From Gemmatimonadota bacterium (GTDB lineage: Bacteria > Gemmatimonadota > Gemmatimonadetes > Gemmatimonadales > Gemmatimonadaceae): 64,000 bases of DNA. Location: assembly GCA_016719105.1 (NCBI GenBank), contig JADKAQ010000017.1:62001-126000 (forward strand), in the 5' to 3' direction. The notes below the pieces were generated by a model. It had not been told where the DNA came from. It ran no database searches and was given only the letters and a program-made list of their open reading frames with translations. Both the position numbers and the translations under genes were made by a program. Each line of letters begins with the position of its first letter. The stretch's first letter is position 1. Positions 1-8,527 of the stretch are shown one piece after another.

Positions 1-369
1 ACCAACAGCGACAATGGGTCGGCGCTGGCGCAGGAGATCCTCTTCGCCATCGCGGCCGAGTACAAGTGGGCCGACTTCGGGCCGCGGGAGATCGCCCCGA
101 TCGCTGTGGACTCGACGGCGCTCCAGGCGTTCGTCGGCTCGTTCGCGGTCGACGCCCCCTTCAAGGTGCGCGCCTCGGTGGTGCGCGTGGGGGGGAAGCT
201 CTACCTCGAGGAGCCGCAGTTCATCCCGCGCACCGAGGTGCTCTTCCTGGCGCCCAACAAGGCCATCGCCCTCGAATCGGGGATGGAGTTCAGCTTCGGT
301 ACCGATGCCAAGGGGAGCGTGGACCGTATCGAGATTCCTGGCGTGCCCCCACTCAAGCGTTCCCGATAG
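1..369 (+). CDS. Serine hydrolase (beta-lactamase family), C-terminal fragment
   Basis: The gene enters from the left edge; 122 residues are visible before the TAG at 367-369. The fragment opens with NSDNGSALAQEIL, which matches the end of the class C beta-lactamase/PBP4-like domain, where an SD/SDN stretch precedes the last helix. It then runs into a small beta-rich tail (about residues 35-120) of the kind that follows many exported serine hydrolases (DUF3471-like). The catalytic SxxK and YxN lie outside the window. The intact relative at 23192 belongs to the same broad family. The family call rests on the tail only, so the substrate (peptide, ester or beta-lactam) cannot be told. Confidence 0.7.
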   Translation, partial: TNSDNGSALAQEILFAIAAEYKWADFGPREIAPIAVDSTALQAFVGSFAVDAPFKVRASVVRVGGKLYLEEPQFIPRTEVLFLAPNKAIALESGMEFSFGTDAKGSVDRIEIPGVPPLKRSR

Positions 370-411
370 GACGCGTCCGCCGATGGCACCGGGATCGTGT
401 GGTCGCGCGCC

Positions 412-1806
412 CTAGGGCGAGAAGGCGACCACCTTTCCCGGGTTCATCAGGTTGCCGGGGTCGAGCGCCCGCTTGATCGCCCGCATGGCGGGGAGGAGGT
501 CGCCGTGCTCCTTGGCCAGCGACCCCATCTTCCCCACGCCGACGCCGTGCTCACCGGTGCACGTGCCGCCGCAGGCGATGGCACGTGCCACCAGTCGGTC
601 GTTGGCGTCGCGCGCCACGGCGACCGTCGACTCGTCGTTAGGGTCGACGAGCATGAGGAGATGGAAGTTGCCGTCGCCCACGTGCCCCACGAGCGGCGCG
701 ACGATCCCCAGCGCTTCGATGTCCGCCCGCGTCTCGCGGATGACCGCTGCCAGGTGCGATACCGGGACGCAGACGTCGGTCGTCCACGCGCGAAAGCCGG
801 GACGCATCGCCAGCCCGGCGTAGTAGACCTTGTGCCGCGCCTCCCACAACCGGGTCCGGGCATCCTCGGTCGTCGCCGAATCGTGCACGCGGCCGGCATG
901 ATGGGCGATGATCTCGTGCACGGCCTCCAACTGCTCGGCGATCGCCGCCGCGGAGTAGGCGTGCAGCTCGAGGAAGACCATCGGGCACTCGGGATATCCG
1001 AGTCCGCTCAGCTGGTTCACCGCCCGCACCGTCATGGCGTCGAGCAACTCGATGCGCGCCAGCGGGACGCCGCACTGCAGGAGGGCCACCACGGCATGCA
1101 CCGCGTCGTCGATCGACGCGAAGGCGCAGACGGCGGCGGCGATGGCGTCGGGGACGGGATGCAGGCGCAGCGTCACCTCGGTGATCACGCCTAACGTCCC
1201 CTCGCTCCCCACCATGAGGCGGGTGAGGTCGTAGCCGGCCGATGACTTGCGCGCGCGCCCCCCGGTGCGCACCACACTGCCGTCGGCCATCACGACGGTG
1301 AGCCCGAGGACGTTCTCGCGCATCGTCCCATAGCGCACCGAGGTCGTCCCCGAGGCGCCGGTGGCCGTCATCCCGCCGATCGTGGCGTCGGCCCCCGGGT
1401 CGACAAAGAAGGTCGCCCCGGTCCCCGCCAGCGCTTTCGTCAGCTGCAAACGCGTGACTCCTGCCTGCACCGTCACGTCCATGTCCTCGACGCTGGTGCG
1501 CAGGATGCGGTTCATGCGCGAGAGGTCGACCGTCACCCCGCCTTCCACCGCCGCCACATGTCCCTCGAGCGACGAGCCGGCGCCGTACGCGATGACGGGG
1601 GCGTCGTGCTCGGCACAGGCACGGACGATCGCGCTCACCTCGTCGGTGCTCTCGGGGTAGACGACCACGTCGGGGGGCGCTGCGGCGAGGTGCGTTTCCC
1701 CGCGGCCGTGCTGCAGCAACTCCGACTCGGCGCGGGTCCAGCGGTCGCCGAGGATGGTCGCGAGGGTGTCGAGCAGGGCGGGAAGGTCGCGCGTGCGGGA
1801 GGACAT
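412..1806 (-). CDS. FAD-linked oxidase, D-lactate dehydrogenase/GlcD type
   Basis: This 464-residue flavoprotein probably oxidises a 2-hydroxy acid (D-lactate or glycolate class) and passes electrons to the respiratory chain. An N-terminal PCMH-type FAD domain (about 35-215) shows the pyrophosphate-binding AYGAGSSLEGH and the DPGADATIGGM stretch. The C-terminal FAD-oxidase domain (about 220-460) carries GHVGDGNFH, which supplies metal/substrate histidines in this family, and the terminal CTGEHGVGVGK...DPGNLMNPGK signature. The ATG at 1806 is chosen because the frame stays open to 2367 but that extension has no domain and runs under the amidohydrolase promoter region. There is no GlcE/GlcF partner nearby, so a stand-alone LDH-like enzyme is favoured. 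The exact substrate is not determined. Confidence 0.88.
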   Translation of the reverse strand: MSSRTRDLPALLDTLATILGDRWTRAESELLQHGRGETHLAAAPPDVVVYPESTDEVSAIVRACAEHDAPVIAYGAGSSLEGHVAAVEGGVTVDLSRMNRILRTSVEDMDVTVQAGVTRLQLTKALAGTGATFFVDPGADATIGGMTATGASGTTSVRYGTMRENVLGLTVVMADGSVVRTGGRARKSSAGYDLTRLMVGSEGTLGVITEVTLRLHPVPDAIAAAVCAFASIDDAVHAVVALLQCGVPLARIELLDAMTVRAVNQLSGLGYPECPMVFLELHAYSAAAIAEQLEAVHEIIAHHAGRVHDSATTEDARTRLWEARHKVYYAGLAMRPGFRAWTTDVCVPVSHLAAVIRETRADIEALGIVAPLVGHVGDGNFHLLMLVDPNDESTVAVARDANDRLVARAIACGGTCTGEHGVGVGKMGSLAKEHGDLLPAMRAIKRALDPGNLMNPGKVVAFSP

Positions 1807-2011
1807 GTCGGGCACGATACGGGACGTCGCGCCGCTGTCAACACGGGCCGTCGCCACGTCCCATGTTACCCAGCGGCCAGCGCGCCAGTGGTTGCGCCGT
1901 GCGCCCCTTGGAGTGACAATCGGGGGCCTCGGCGCGCACGCTGCCGCGGCGATCCCCGACGGCGGACGCTCCCGCCTCACCCCACCAGCCGACCTTTTCC
2001 CACCGCACCGT

Positions 2012-3418
2012 ATGCGCGCGCTCGCACTGGCCACCCTCCTGCTTGTCTCGCTGGCGCCGCGGTCCGGCGCGCAGGTCACGCGCACCGAGCGCCGGAAGTG
2101 GCTCGCTCCGGGGACCAACACCACCGACGATCCGCGCCGCATCCCGGTGCCGCCCAACGACGGCCCGGTGGCGACGCTCGTGCTGCGCGGTGGGCGCGTG
2201 TGGGATGGCACCGGAAGCGCCGCACGCGCGGCGACCGTGGTCATCACCGGCAACAAGATCGCCGCCGTCCTTCCCGCCAGCAGCAACTCGTGGCCCCGGG
2301 ATGCGCGCGTGATCGACGTCGCGGGCAAGACGGTGATGCCCGGGCTCATCGACCTGCACACGCACATCGACTATCGCACGCCCGGCAACTCCGATGCGCG
2401 GGCGTGGAGTCGTGCCGACGGGGCGCTGCGTGGCGTGGAACGGCTGCGCTTCTACATCGAGGGGGGGATCACCTCGATTCGTGACACCGGCTCCGACGGC
2501 GAGACGCCGTTCCTGCTCAAGGAATGGGTGAACGAAGGACGACTCGCCGGGCCGCGCGTCTTTGCGGCGGGCTCGCTCATCACCGGCAAGGGCGGGCACG
2601 GCGCCGAGGTCGACATCGAAAGCGGGATGCCCCTCGCAAGCATTCGTGAGGCGTCGGGACCGCAAGAATGGCGCGAAGCGGTGCGTCAGCAGTTCCGGAA
2701 AGGGGCCGACTTCATCAAGCTCTCCAGTCATTTTTCGGAGGAGGAAGTGAAGGCCGCCGTCGACGAGGCGCACTCGCTCGGCATCAAGGTCACCGTCGAT
2801 GCCGAGACGTTCTACATCGAGCGCGCGGTCCGTGCGGGCGTCGACATGGTCGAGCATCCGCTGCCGCGTACCGACGAGACCATCCGGCTCATGGCCGAGA
2901 AGGGGGTCGAGTCGGACCCGACGCTCATCCCCTACACCCTCATCTTTCGCCTGGCGGGGGGCTACTTCGGCAGCACGAGCCGCCGCTTCACCTTCTCCGA
3001 CTCGGCCAACTTCGCCGTGGTGAAGAAGATGAAGGACGCCGGCGTCAAGCTGGGGATCGGGACCGACCTGGTGTCCGACTGGTATCGCTACCTCCCGTGG
3101 CCCTACCACGAGGAGATGCGGCAGTTCGTTAGGCTCGGTTACACCGTCCCCGAGGTGCTGGGCATCGCCACGCGGGTGAACGCCGAGCTGCTCGACATGG
3201 GCGACAAGCTGGGGACGCTCGAGGTGGGGAAGCTGGCCGACGTGCTGGTGGTGGCGGGGAATCCCGACGTGACGCTCGACGACATCGCCAAGGTCGACCT
3301 GGTGATTCGCGATGGGCGCCTGCAGGTGCAAGGCGGGGCGGTGGTGACGCCGCGGCACGAGCCGGTGCCGCCGCCGCCGGTCAACCGGGCGCCGGGTGGG
3401 GATCGACGCGTTCCGTGA
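2012..3418 (+). CDS. Exported amidohydrolase, imidazolonepropionase-like
   Basis: This is a 468-residue metal-dependent hydrolase of the amidohydrolase superfamily. A signal peptide (residues 1-22, ending SGAQ) sends it out of the cytoplasm. The small beta-sandwich domain LRGGRVWDGTG precedes the metal-binding GLIDLHTHID. Further ligands fit KLSSHF, the His in VEHPLPRT, and the Asp in GIGTDLVSD. The C-terminus returns to the sandwich with GKLADVLVVAGNPD. The stop codon overlaps the GTG of the ABC ATPase (GTGA at 3415-3418), so translation is probably coupled. Together with the two following genes this suggests a peptide or cyclic-amide processing and export unit. Family substrates vary widely (dipeptides, cyclic ureas), so no substrate is given. 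Confidence 0.87.
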   Translation: MRALALATLLLVSLAPRSGAQVTRTERRKWLAPGTNTTDDPRRIPVPPNDGPVATLVLRGGRVWDGTGSAARAATVVITGNKIAAVLPASSNSWPRDARVIDVAGKTVMPGLIDLHTHIDYRTPGNSDARAWSRADGALRGVERLRFYIEGGITSIRDTGSDGETPFLLKEWVNEGRLAGPRVFAAGSLITGKGGHGAEVDIESGMPLASIREASGPQEWREAVRQQFRKGADFIKLSSHFSEEEVKAAVDEAHSLGIKVTVDAETFYIERAVRAGVDMVEHPLPRTDETIRLMAEKGVESDPTLIPYTLIFRLAGGYFGSTSRRFTFSDSANFAVVKKMKDAGVKLGIGTDLVSDWYRYLPWPYHEEMRQFVRLGYTVPEVLGIATRVNAELLDMGDKLGTLEVGKLADVLVVAGNPDVTLDDIAKVDLVIRDGRLQVQGGAVVTPRHEPVPPPPVNRAPGGDRRVP

Positions 3419-4302
3419 CGCTCGAGATTCGGGGACTGACAAAGACCTATCCCAACGGGGTCCGCGCCCTCAACGGCATCGACCTGTCGATCGGGAAGGG
3501 GCTGTTCGGGCTGCTGGGCCCCAACGGCGCGGGGAAGTCGTCGCTCATGCGAACGCTGGCCACGCTGCAGCTGCCGGACAGCGGATCGATCACCTTCGGG
3601 GAGATCGACGTGCTCGCACGCCCCGACGCGCTCCGCCGCGTGCTGGGCTACCTGCCGCAGGAGTTCGGACTCTATCCCAACCTCTCGGCCGAGGTCACGC
3701 TCGATCACTTCGCCACGCTGAAGGGGATCGCCGAGCGGGGGGCGCGAAAGGCGCTGGTGGCGCACCTGCTCAACCAGGTGAACCTGTACCAGGTGCGCAA
3801 GAAGCATGTCGGGACCTTCTCCGGTGGGATGAAGCAACGGCTCGGCATCGCCATCGCGCTCGCCGGAGGGCCCCAGCTGCTCATCGTCGACGAACCGACG
3901 GCGGGACTCGATCCCACGGAGAGCCGGCGCTTTCTCAACCTCATCGCCGAGATCGGCGAGGAGATCGTCGTGATCCTGTCGACGCACATCGTGGAAGATG
4001 TGCGCGAGTTGTGTCGGTCGATGGCCATCATCAACCGCGGGCGGGTGGTGCGAGCCGGCGACCCGCGCCAGATCGTGGCCCAGCTGGCCGGGCGCGTCTG
4101 GCGCAAGGAGGTGACCAAAGCCGAGTTGCCGGTCGTGCAGGCCACGCATCATGTGATCTCGGCGCAGCTCCTGGCGGGGACACCAGTGGTGCGTGTGTAC
4201 GCTGAAACCTCGCCGGGCGCCGGCTTCACGGTGGTGGAACCCGACCTCGAGGACGTCTACTTCCACGAACTGAGCCTCGTACAGCGGGAAGCGGCGGCCT
4301 AA
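3415..4302 (+). CDS. ABC transporter ATP-binding protein
   Basis: This 295-residue ATPase energises the membrane partner encoded immediately downstream. The nucleotide-binding domain is complete: Walker A GPNGAGKSS (about 36-44), Q-loop LPQEF, signature FSGGMKQR, Walker B LLIVDEPT with D-loop GLDP, and the H-loop STHIVED. The last 80 residues form a short extra domain typical of the CcmA/NatA-like multidrug branch. The start is GTG, overlapping the upstream stop by four bases, and the next gene starts one base after this stop, so the three genes form a tight operon. What is transported is not evident. Confidence 0.95.
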   Translation: MTLEIRGLTKTYPNGVRALNGIDLSIGKGLFGLLGPNGAGKSSLMRTLATLQLPDSGSITFGEIDVLARPDALRRVLGYLPQEFGLYPNLSAEVTLDHFATLKGIAERGARKALVAHLLNQVNLYQVRKKHVGTFSGGMKQRLGIAIALAGGPQLLIVDEPTAGLDPTESRRFLNLIAEIGEEIVVILSTHIVEDVRELCRSMAIINRGRVVRAGDPRQIVAQLAGRVWRKEVTKAELPVVQATHHVISAQLLAGTPVVRVYAETSPGAGFTVVEPDLEDVYFHELSLVQREAAA

Positions 4303-4303
4303 C

Positions 4304-7300
4304 GTGCTCGCCTCGGTCGCAGCGTTCGAGCTGCACTTTCACCTCACGCGCCCCATCACCTGGTTCTACTTCGTCCTCTTCGTCGCCGAGGGGGTGCTCT
4401 TCATGGCGACGGGGATGGAGGTCGTGGCGGGGGGCGGAGTGGGGACGGTCGCGCGCAACGCCCCGTTTGCCATTGCCGCCGCCCTCCTCACCTTCACCGC
4501 GCTCAACCAGGTGATCGTGACGGGGCTGGTCGGGACGTCGGTGCTGCGCGACTACCAGTATCGCACGCACGAACTCGTCTTCACCACGCCGATCACGAAG
4601 CGCGACTACCTCGGCGGGCGCTTCCTGGGCGCCTTCGCGATCATGGCGCTGGTGCATGTCGGCCTGCCGGTCGGGCTCCTGCTCGGCGCCCTGGTGCCGC
4701 GGTCGGGAGGCACGCCGCTCCCGCCAACCGCGTTCCTTCCGTACGTGACGCAGTACGCGCTCCTCGTCCTCCCCACGTTGTTCCTGACGAGTGCGATCTT
4801 CTTCGCGGTCGGTGCGCTCACCCGTAGCCTCTTCGCGATCTATACGCAGGGGTTGGTGCTCCTGGTGGTGCAGCTCCTCACGGGCACCCTGCTGTCCAAC
4901 CTGGACAGCCAGCGCCTCGCCGCGCTCCTCGACCCGTTTGGCGGGCAGGCGTTCAGCCTCCTCACGCGCTACTGGTCGGTGATGGAGAAGGGGAGTCGGC
5001 AGATTGCGGCTGACGGGTTCCTGCTCGAGAACCGCCTCGTGTGGATGGGAGTGTCGCTGGCGCTGCTCGGGGCGACCTACGCGGCCTTCCGCTTCCGCGC
5101 CGCGCCGGTGGTGCTGGGACGGGCGAAGGCGGCACGTGACGAGGGGGTGACGCCGGCACCAGCGGCGGTCGCCCATCCCGGCCAGCGGTTCGACGGCGCC
5201 GTCTGGCGCGCGCAGGTGGCCAGCAGCACGCGCCTCGCCTTCTGGAGCGTGGTGCGACAGCCGACGTTCGCGGCGATCGTGGCCATGGGCATCGTGCTCC
5301 TTTTGGTGTCGTCGCGGAACGTGGACGTGCTCTACGCGCAGGTCTCGTGGCCGCTCACCTATACCGTCGTCGAGACGCTGGCCAACAGCTTTCTCCTGCT
5401 CTTCATCCTCATTGTCACGCTGTACACGGGCGAGGCGGTGTGGCGCGAGCGACAGCTCAAGGCCGACCAGATTGCCGACGCACTTCCCTCGGGGACGAGC
5501 GTGGCGCTGCTCGGAAACCTCGCGGGCCTGGTCCTCGTCGAGGCACTCCTGCTCCTCATCCTTGCGGTCGTCGGGATGTGCATTCAGACGGCGAAGGGAT
5601 ACACCCACTTCGAGCCGGCGCTTTACCTGCGTTACCTCTTCGGCATCACCTTCCCTGCGCTCGTGCAGCTGACGGCGCTCGCCTTCGCCGTGCATGTCGT
5701 GGTGAACCAGAAGTACGTTGGCCACGTCGTCATGGTCGCCTTCTGGGGTGGCGGGATCGTCCTGGCGCAGCTGGGTGCGGGACACCCGATGGTCCGCTAC
5801 GCGCAAGTGCCCGTGTTCCGCTACTCGGACCTGTATCGCTTTGGTCCGTTTGTTGGGGAGCTGACGGTCTCGGCGCTGTACTGGAGCGGCGTTGCCGGCC
5901 TGCTGACGGTCGTCGCCTTCCTCCTCTGGGTGCGTGGGACCGAGAGCCGCTGGCGGGTGCGCTGGGAGGACGCGCGGCGGCGGTGGACCGGGAGTGTCGC
6001 GACGACGGCCGGCGCTTCGTGCGCCCTCGCCCTGGCCGCGGGTGGGACCTTCTTCTACAACACCAACATCCTCCATCAGTACCGGAGCGCATCCGGCACG
6101 CGCGCGGCGCTTGCCGCCTATGAGCGCGCATACAAGCCGCTGGAGCGTCTGGCGCTCCCGCGCCTGGTGGCGGCCGACGTGCGCGCCGACCTCGAGCCGG
6201 AGCGCCGGGCCTTTGGCCTGAGCGGGACGTTCACCTTCGTCAACAAGCACCAGCGCCCGCTCGACTCGCTCCTCGTGATGGTCGCGCACCGGGAGCTGCA
6301 GGTCGACACGCTGCGGTGGGATCGTCCGGTGACCACGCTGACGACCGACGCGGCGAGCGGCATGCGGGTCGAGCGGCTCGCGACGCCCCTTGCGCCTGGC
6401 GACACGATTCGCCTGCGCTATCGCGCCCGCTATGCCCCGCGCGGCTTCACCGGCGACGGTTCCGCACCGGTCATCACGGTCAACGGGACGTACTTTCGGC
6501 GCGACTGGTTCCCGGTCCTGGGCTATGCGCCGAGCCTGGAACTGGTGGACGAGGAGGACCGACGAACGGAAGGGCTCCCACCCCGAACCCGGGTCGCCTC
6601 GATCGACGACGTCGCAGCGCGCGACAACGCCTACATGTTAGGCGACAACGCCGACTGGATCGCCTTCCGCGCCACGGTCAGCACCGCCCCCGACCAGGTG
6701 GCGGTGGCGCCGGGGATGTTCGTCCGCGACTACCAGGAGAACGGGCGTCGGGTGTTCGAGTACGCGATGGACGCGCCGATGTCCAACGACTACGCCATCC
6801 TCTCGGCTCGTTATGCAGTGCGGCGCGAGGCGTATCGGGGCGTTGCCCTCGAGGTCCTCTACCATCCCGGTCACGCCTTCAACGTCGACCGGATGATGAC
6901 GGCGATGAAGGCGTCGCTCGACTACTACACCACGCACTTCGGCCCCTACCAGTTCCGGCAGCTGCGCATCGTCGAGTTCCCACGCTATGCGCAGTACGCG
7001 CTGGCCTTGCCGGGGACCATCCCCTTTTCCGAGGCCGCCGGCTTCATCGCACGCCCCGGCGATGGCCCGGACGACCTGGACATGCCGTTCTACGTCACCG
7101 CCCACGAGGTAGCGCATCAATGGTGGGGGCACCAGGTGGCGGGGGCCGACGTGCAGGGCTACGCGTGGCTCTCCGAAGGGCTGTCCAACTACTCGGCGCT
7201 CACCGTGATGGAAAAGCGCTACGGGCGCGAACGCCTGCAGAAGTTCCTCGCCTATGAGCTCGACCAGTACCTGCTGGGACGCGGCGCCGAGCGGAAGGGC

Positions 7301-7912
7301 GAACTCCCGCTCATGCTCGTCGAGGGGCAACCGTACATCCACTACAACAAGGGATCGCTCGCGCTCTACGCCTATCGAGAGCTGATCGGCGAAGCGGCGA
7401 TGAACCGGGCGCTCGCGTCGTTTCGCGCGGCCACCGCGTTCAGCGGACCGCCCTATCCGACGAGTCGCGACCTGATACGCGCCCTCGCGGCGGAAACGCC
7501 CGACTCGCTGCAGTACGCCAGCACCGACCTGTTCCAGACGATCACGCTGTGGGACAACCGAACCGAAGCCGCCACCGCGCGTCGGCGCGCCGATGGCTTG
7601 TACGAGGTGTCCATCACCGTCGGTGCCCGGAAGTTCCGCTCCGATAGCCTGGGGACGGAGCGCGAGATCCCGGTCGGTGATCTCGTCGACATCGGCGTGT
7701 TTGGTGACCCGACGCCGGGCAACCGGCTCGGCGCACCGCTCCACGTGCAGAAGGCGTGGCTGCGGCGCGCGGATACGACGTACACCGTGGTCGTGCGCGC
7801 GCGTCCGGTGCGCGCGGGGATCGATCCGTACAACGTGCTCATCGACCGCAATCGGCGGGACAACGTGAAGACGGTGACGGTCGTCGCCGCTCCCGCCCGG
7901 CGCGCGCCGTAG
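4304..7912 (+). CDS. ABC permease fused to an M1 family metallopeptidase
   Basis: This 1202-residue membrane protein has about 12 hydrophobic segments in the first ~600 residues (two ABC-2 type permease halves), followed by an extracytoplasmic region that ends in a gluzincin peptidase. The zinc site is HEVAHQWWGHQ (H934, E935, H938) with the third ligand Glu in WLSEG about 20 residues on. The ALPGTIPFSEAAGF segment replaces the GAMEN exopeptidase loop of classical M1 enzymes. The GTG start follows the ATPase stop by one base. This permease/aminopeptidase fusion is known in Bacteroidota and Gemmatimonadota annotations but its role is not established. The arrangement suggests that a peptide is trimmed at the membrane surface as it is exported or sensed. 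Confidence 0.9.
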   Translation: MLASVAAFELHFHLTRPITWFYFVLFVAEGVLFMATGMEVVAGGGVGTVARNAPFAIAAALLTFTALNQVIVTGLVGTSVLRDYQYRTHELVFTTPITKRDYLGGRFLGAFAIMALVHVGLPVGLLLGALVPRSGGTPLPPTAFLPYVTQYALLVLPTLFLTSAIFFAVGALTRSLFAIYTQGLVLLVVQLLTGTLLSNLDSQRLAALLDPFGGQAFSLLTRYWSVMEKGSRQIAADGFLLENRLVWMGVSLALLGATYAAFRFRAAPVVLGRAKAARDEGVTPAPAAVAHPGQRFDGAVWRAQVASSTRLAFWSVVRQPTFAAIVAMGIVLLLVSSRNVDVLYAQVSWPLTYTVVETLANSFLLLFILIVTLYTGEAVWRERQLKADQIADALPSGTSVALLGNLAGLVLVEALLLLILAVVGMCIQTAKGYTHFEPALYLRYLFGITFPALVQLTALAFAVHVVVNQKYVGHVVMVAFWGGGIVLAQLGAGHPMVRYAQVPVFRYSDLYRFGPFVGELTVSALYWSGVAGLLTVVAFLLWVRGTESRWRVRWEDARRRWTGSVATTAGASCALALAAGGTFFYNTNILHQYRSASGTRAALAAYERAYKPLERLALPRLVAADVRADLEPERRAFGLSGTFTFVNKHQRPLDSLLVMVAHRELQVDTLRWDRPVTTLTTDAASGMRVERLATPLAPGDTIRLRYRARYAPRGFTGDGSAPVITVNGTYFRRDWFPVLGYAPSLELVDEEDRRTEGLPPRTRVASIDDVAARDNAYMLGDNADWIAFRATVSTAPDQVAVAPGMFVRDYQENGRRVFEYAMDAPMSNDYAILSARYAVRREAYRGVALEVLYHPGHAFNVDRMMTAMKASLDYYTTHFGPYQFRQLRIVEFPRYAQYALALPGTIPFSEAAGFIARPGDGPDDLDMPFYVTAHEVAHQWWGHQVAGADVQGYAWLSEGLSNYSALTVMEKRYGRERLQKFLAYELDQYLLGRGAERKGELPLMLVEGQPYIHYNKGSLALYAYRELIGEAAMNRALASFRAATAFSGPPYPTSRDLIRALAAETPDSLQYASTDLFQTITLWDNRTEAATARRRADGLYEVSITVGARKFRSDSLGTEREIPVGDLVDIGVFGDPTPGNRLGAPLHVQKAWLRRADTTYTVVVRARPVRAGIDPYNVLIDRNRRDNVKTVTVVAAPARRAP

Positions 7913-7933
7913 CCGCCGACCGGCGCTGCTCGG

Positions 7934-8356
7934 TCAGTCGCGCGAAAAGACCCGCCGCACGTCGTCACCGACGCGCGTCACCTTCCCTGTGGTGCGAGAG
8001 ATGGGGCACCAGAGCGTGCGCGTGCGCGCCAGCACGCGCCGGTCGCTGGCGCGCAGGATCTCCACGAAGCGCTCGAAGCGCACGCTCTCCGCCTGCCCCA
8101 CCCAGGTCGACGCGACGATCGCGTCGCCGGGGAGCGCGGGGTGCTTGTAGTCGATCTCGTGCCGCAGCGCGACCCAGGCAAACGCCTCCTGCTGCTCGGG
8201 CGTCGCCAACGCGCGCCAGTGCGCGGTGGCCACGTCCTGCGCCCAGCGGAGGTAGACGACGTTGTTCACGTGCCCCAACTCGTCGATGTCGTCGGGGGTG
8301 ATCGCCAGCGGAAGCTCGTAGCGGTCGATCGGATCGGGCGTGGCGGAGGACGACAT
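7934..8356 (-). CDS. Acyl-CoA thioesterase, hotdog fold (4-HBT type)
   Basis: This 140-residue cytoplasmic thioesterase hydrolyses an acyl-CoA. The diagnostic motif DIDELGHVNNVVYLRW holds the catalytic Asp region and the helix of the YbgC/4-hydroxybenzoyl-CoA thioesterase branch. Length and order match a single hotdog domain. The ATG at 8356 is chosen; an in-frame upstream ATG would add residues without family support. It converges with the M1-fusion gene (22 bp gap) and diverges from the amidase, with which it shares a 171 bp upstream region. The physiological acyl group is not known. Confidence 0.88.
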   Translation of the reverse strand: MSSSATPDPIDRYELPLAITPDDIDELGHVNNVVYLRWAQDVATAHWRALATPEQQEAFAWVALRHEIDYKHPALPGDAIVASTWVGQAESVRFERFVEILRASDRRVLARTRTLWCPISRTTGKVTRVGDDVRRVFSRD

Positions 8357-8527
8357 GGACGCTGGGGCAGGTGTAGCGCAGAGGGCCTGATGGAAACAAC
8401 GTCGCGTCCGCGGCAGGTCAACCGTGATCGTCGGCGAAGATCCGCGCGGTTGTTCCCGATCGGCCGCCGCGCTAACGTCGTGCCACCTCGCATCTCGCCC
8501 CTCGCCCTCCCCGCGCCGACCCTCGTG

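Noticed and set aside
1807..2367. Upstream extension of the FAD-oxidase frame to 651 residues
   Set aside because: The extra 187 residues have no domain, are Arg/Ser-rich and overlap the amidohydrolase leader on the other strand. ATG 1806 matches the family start.
4226..6289. 687-residue minus-strand frame opposite the permease
   Set aside because: It is a high-GC shadow frame with no hydrophobic pattern or motif; the plus-strand gene is certain.
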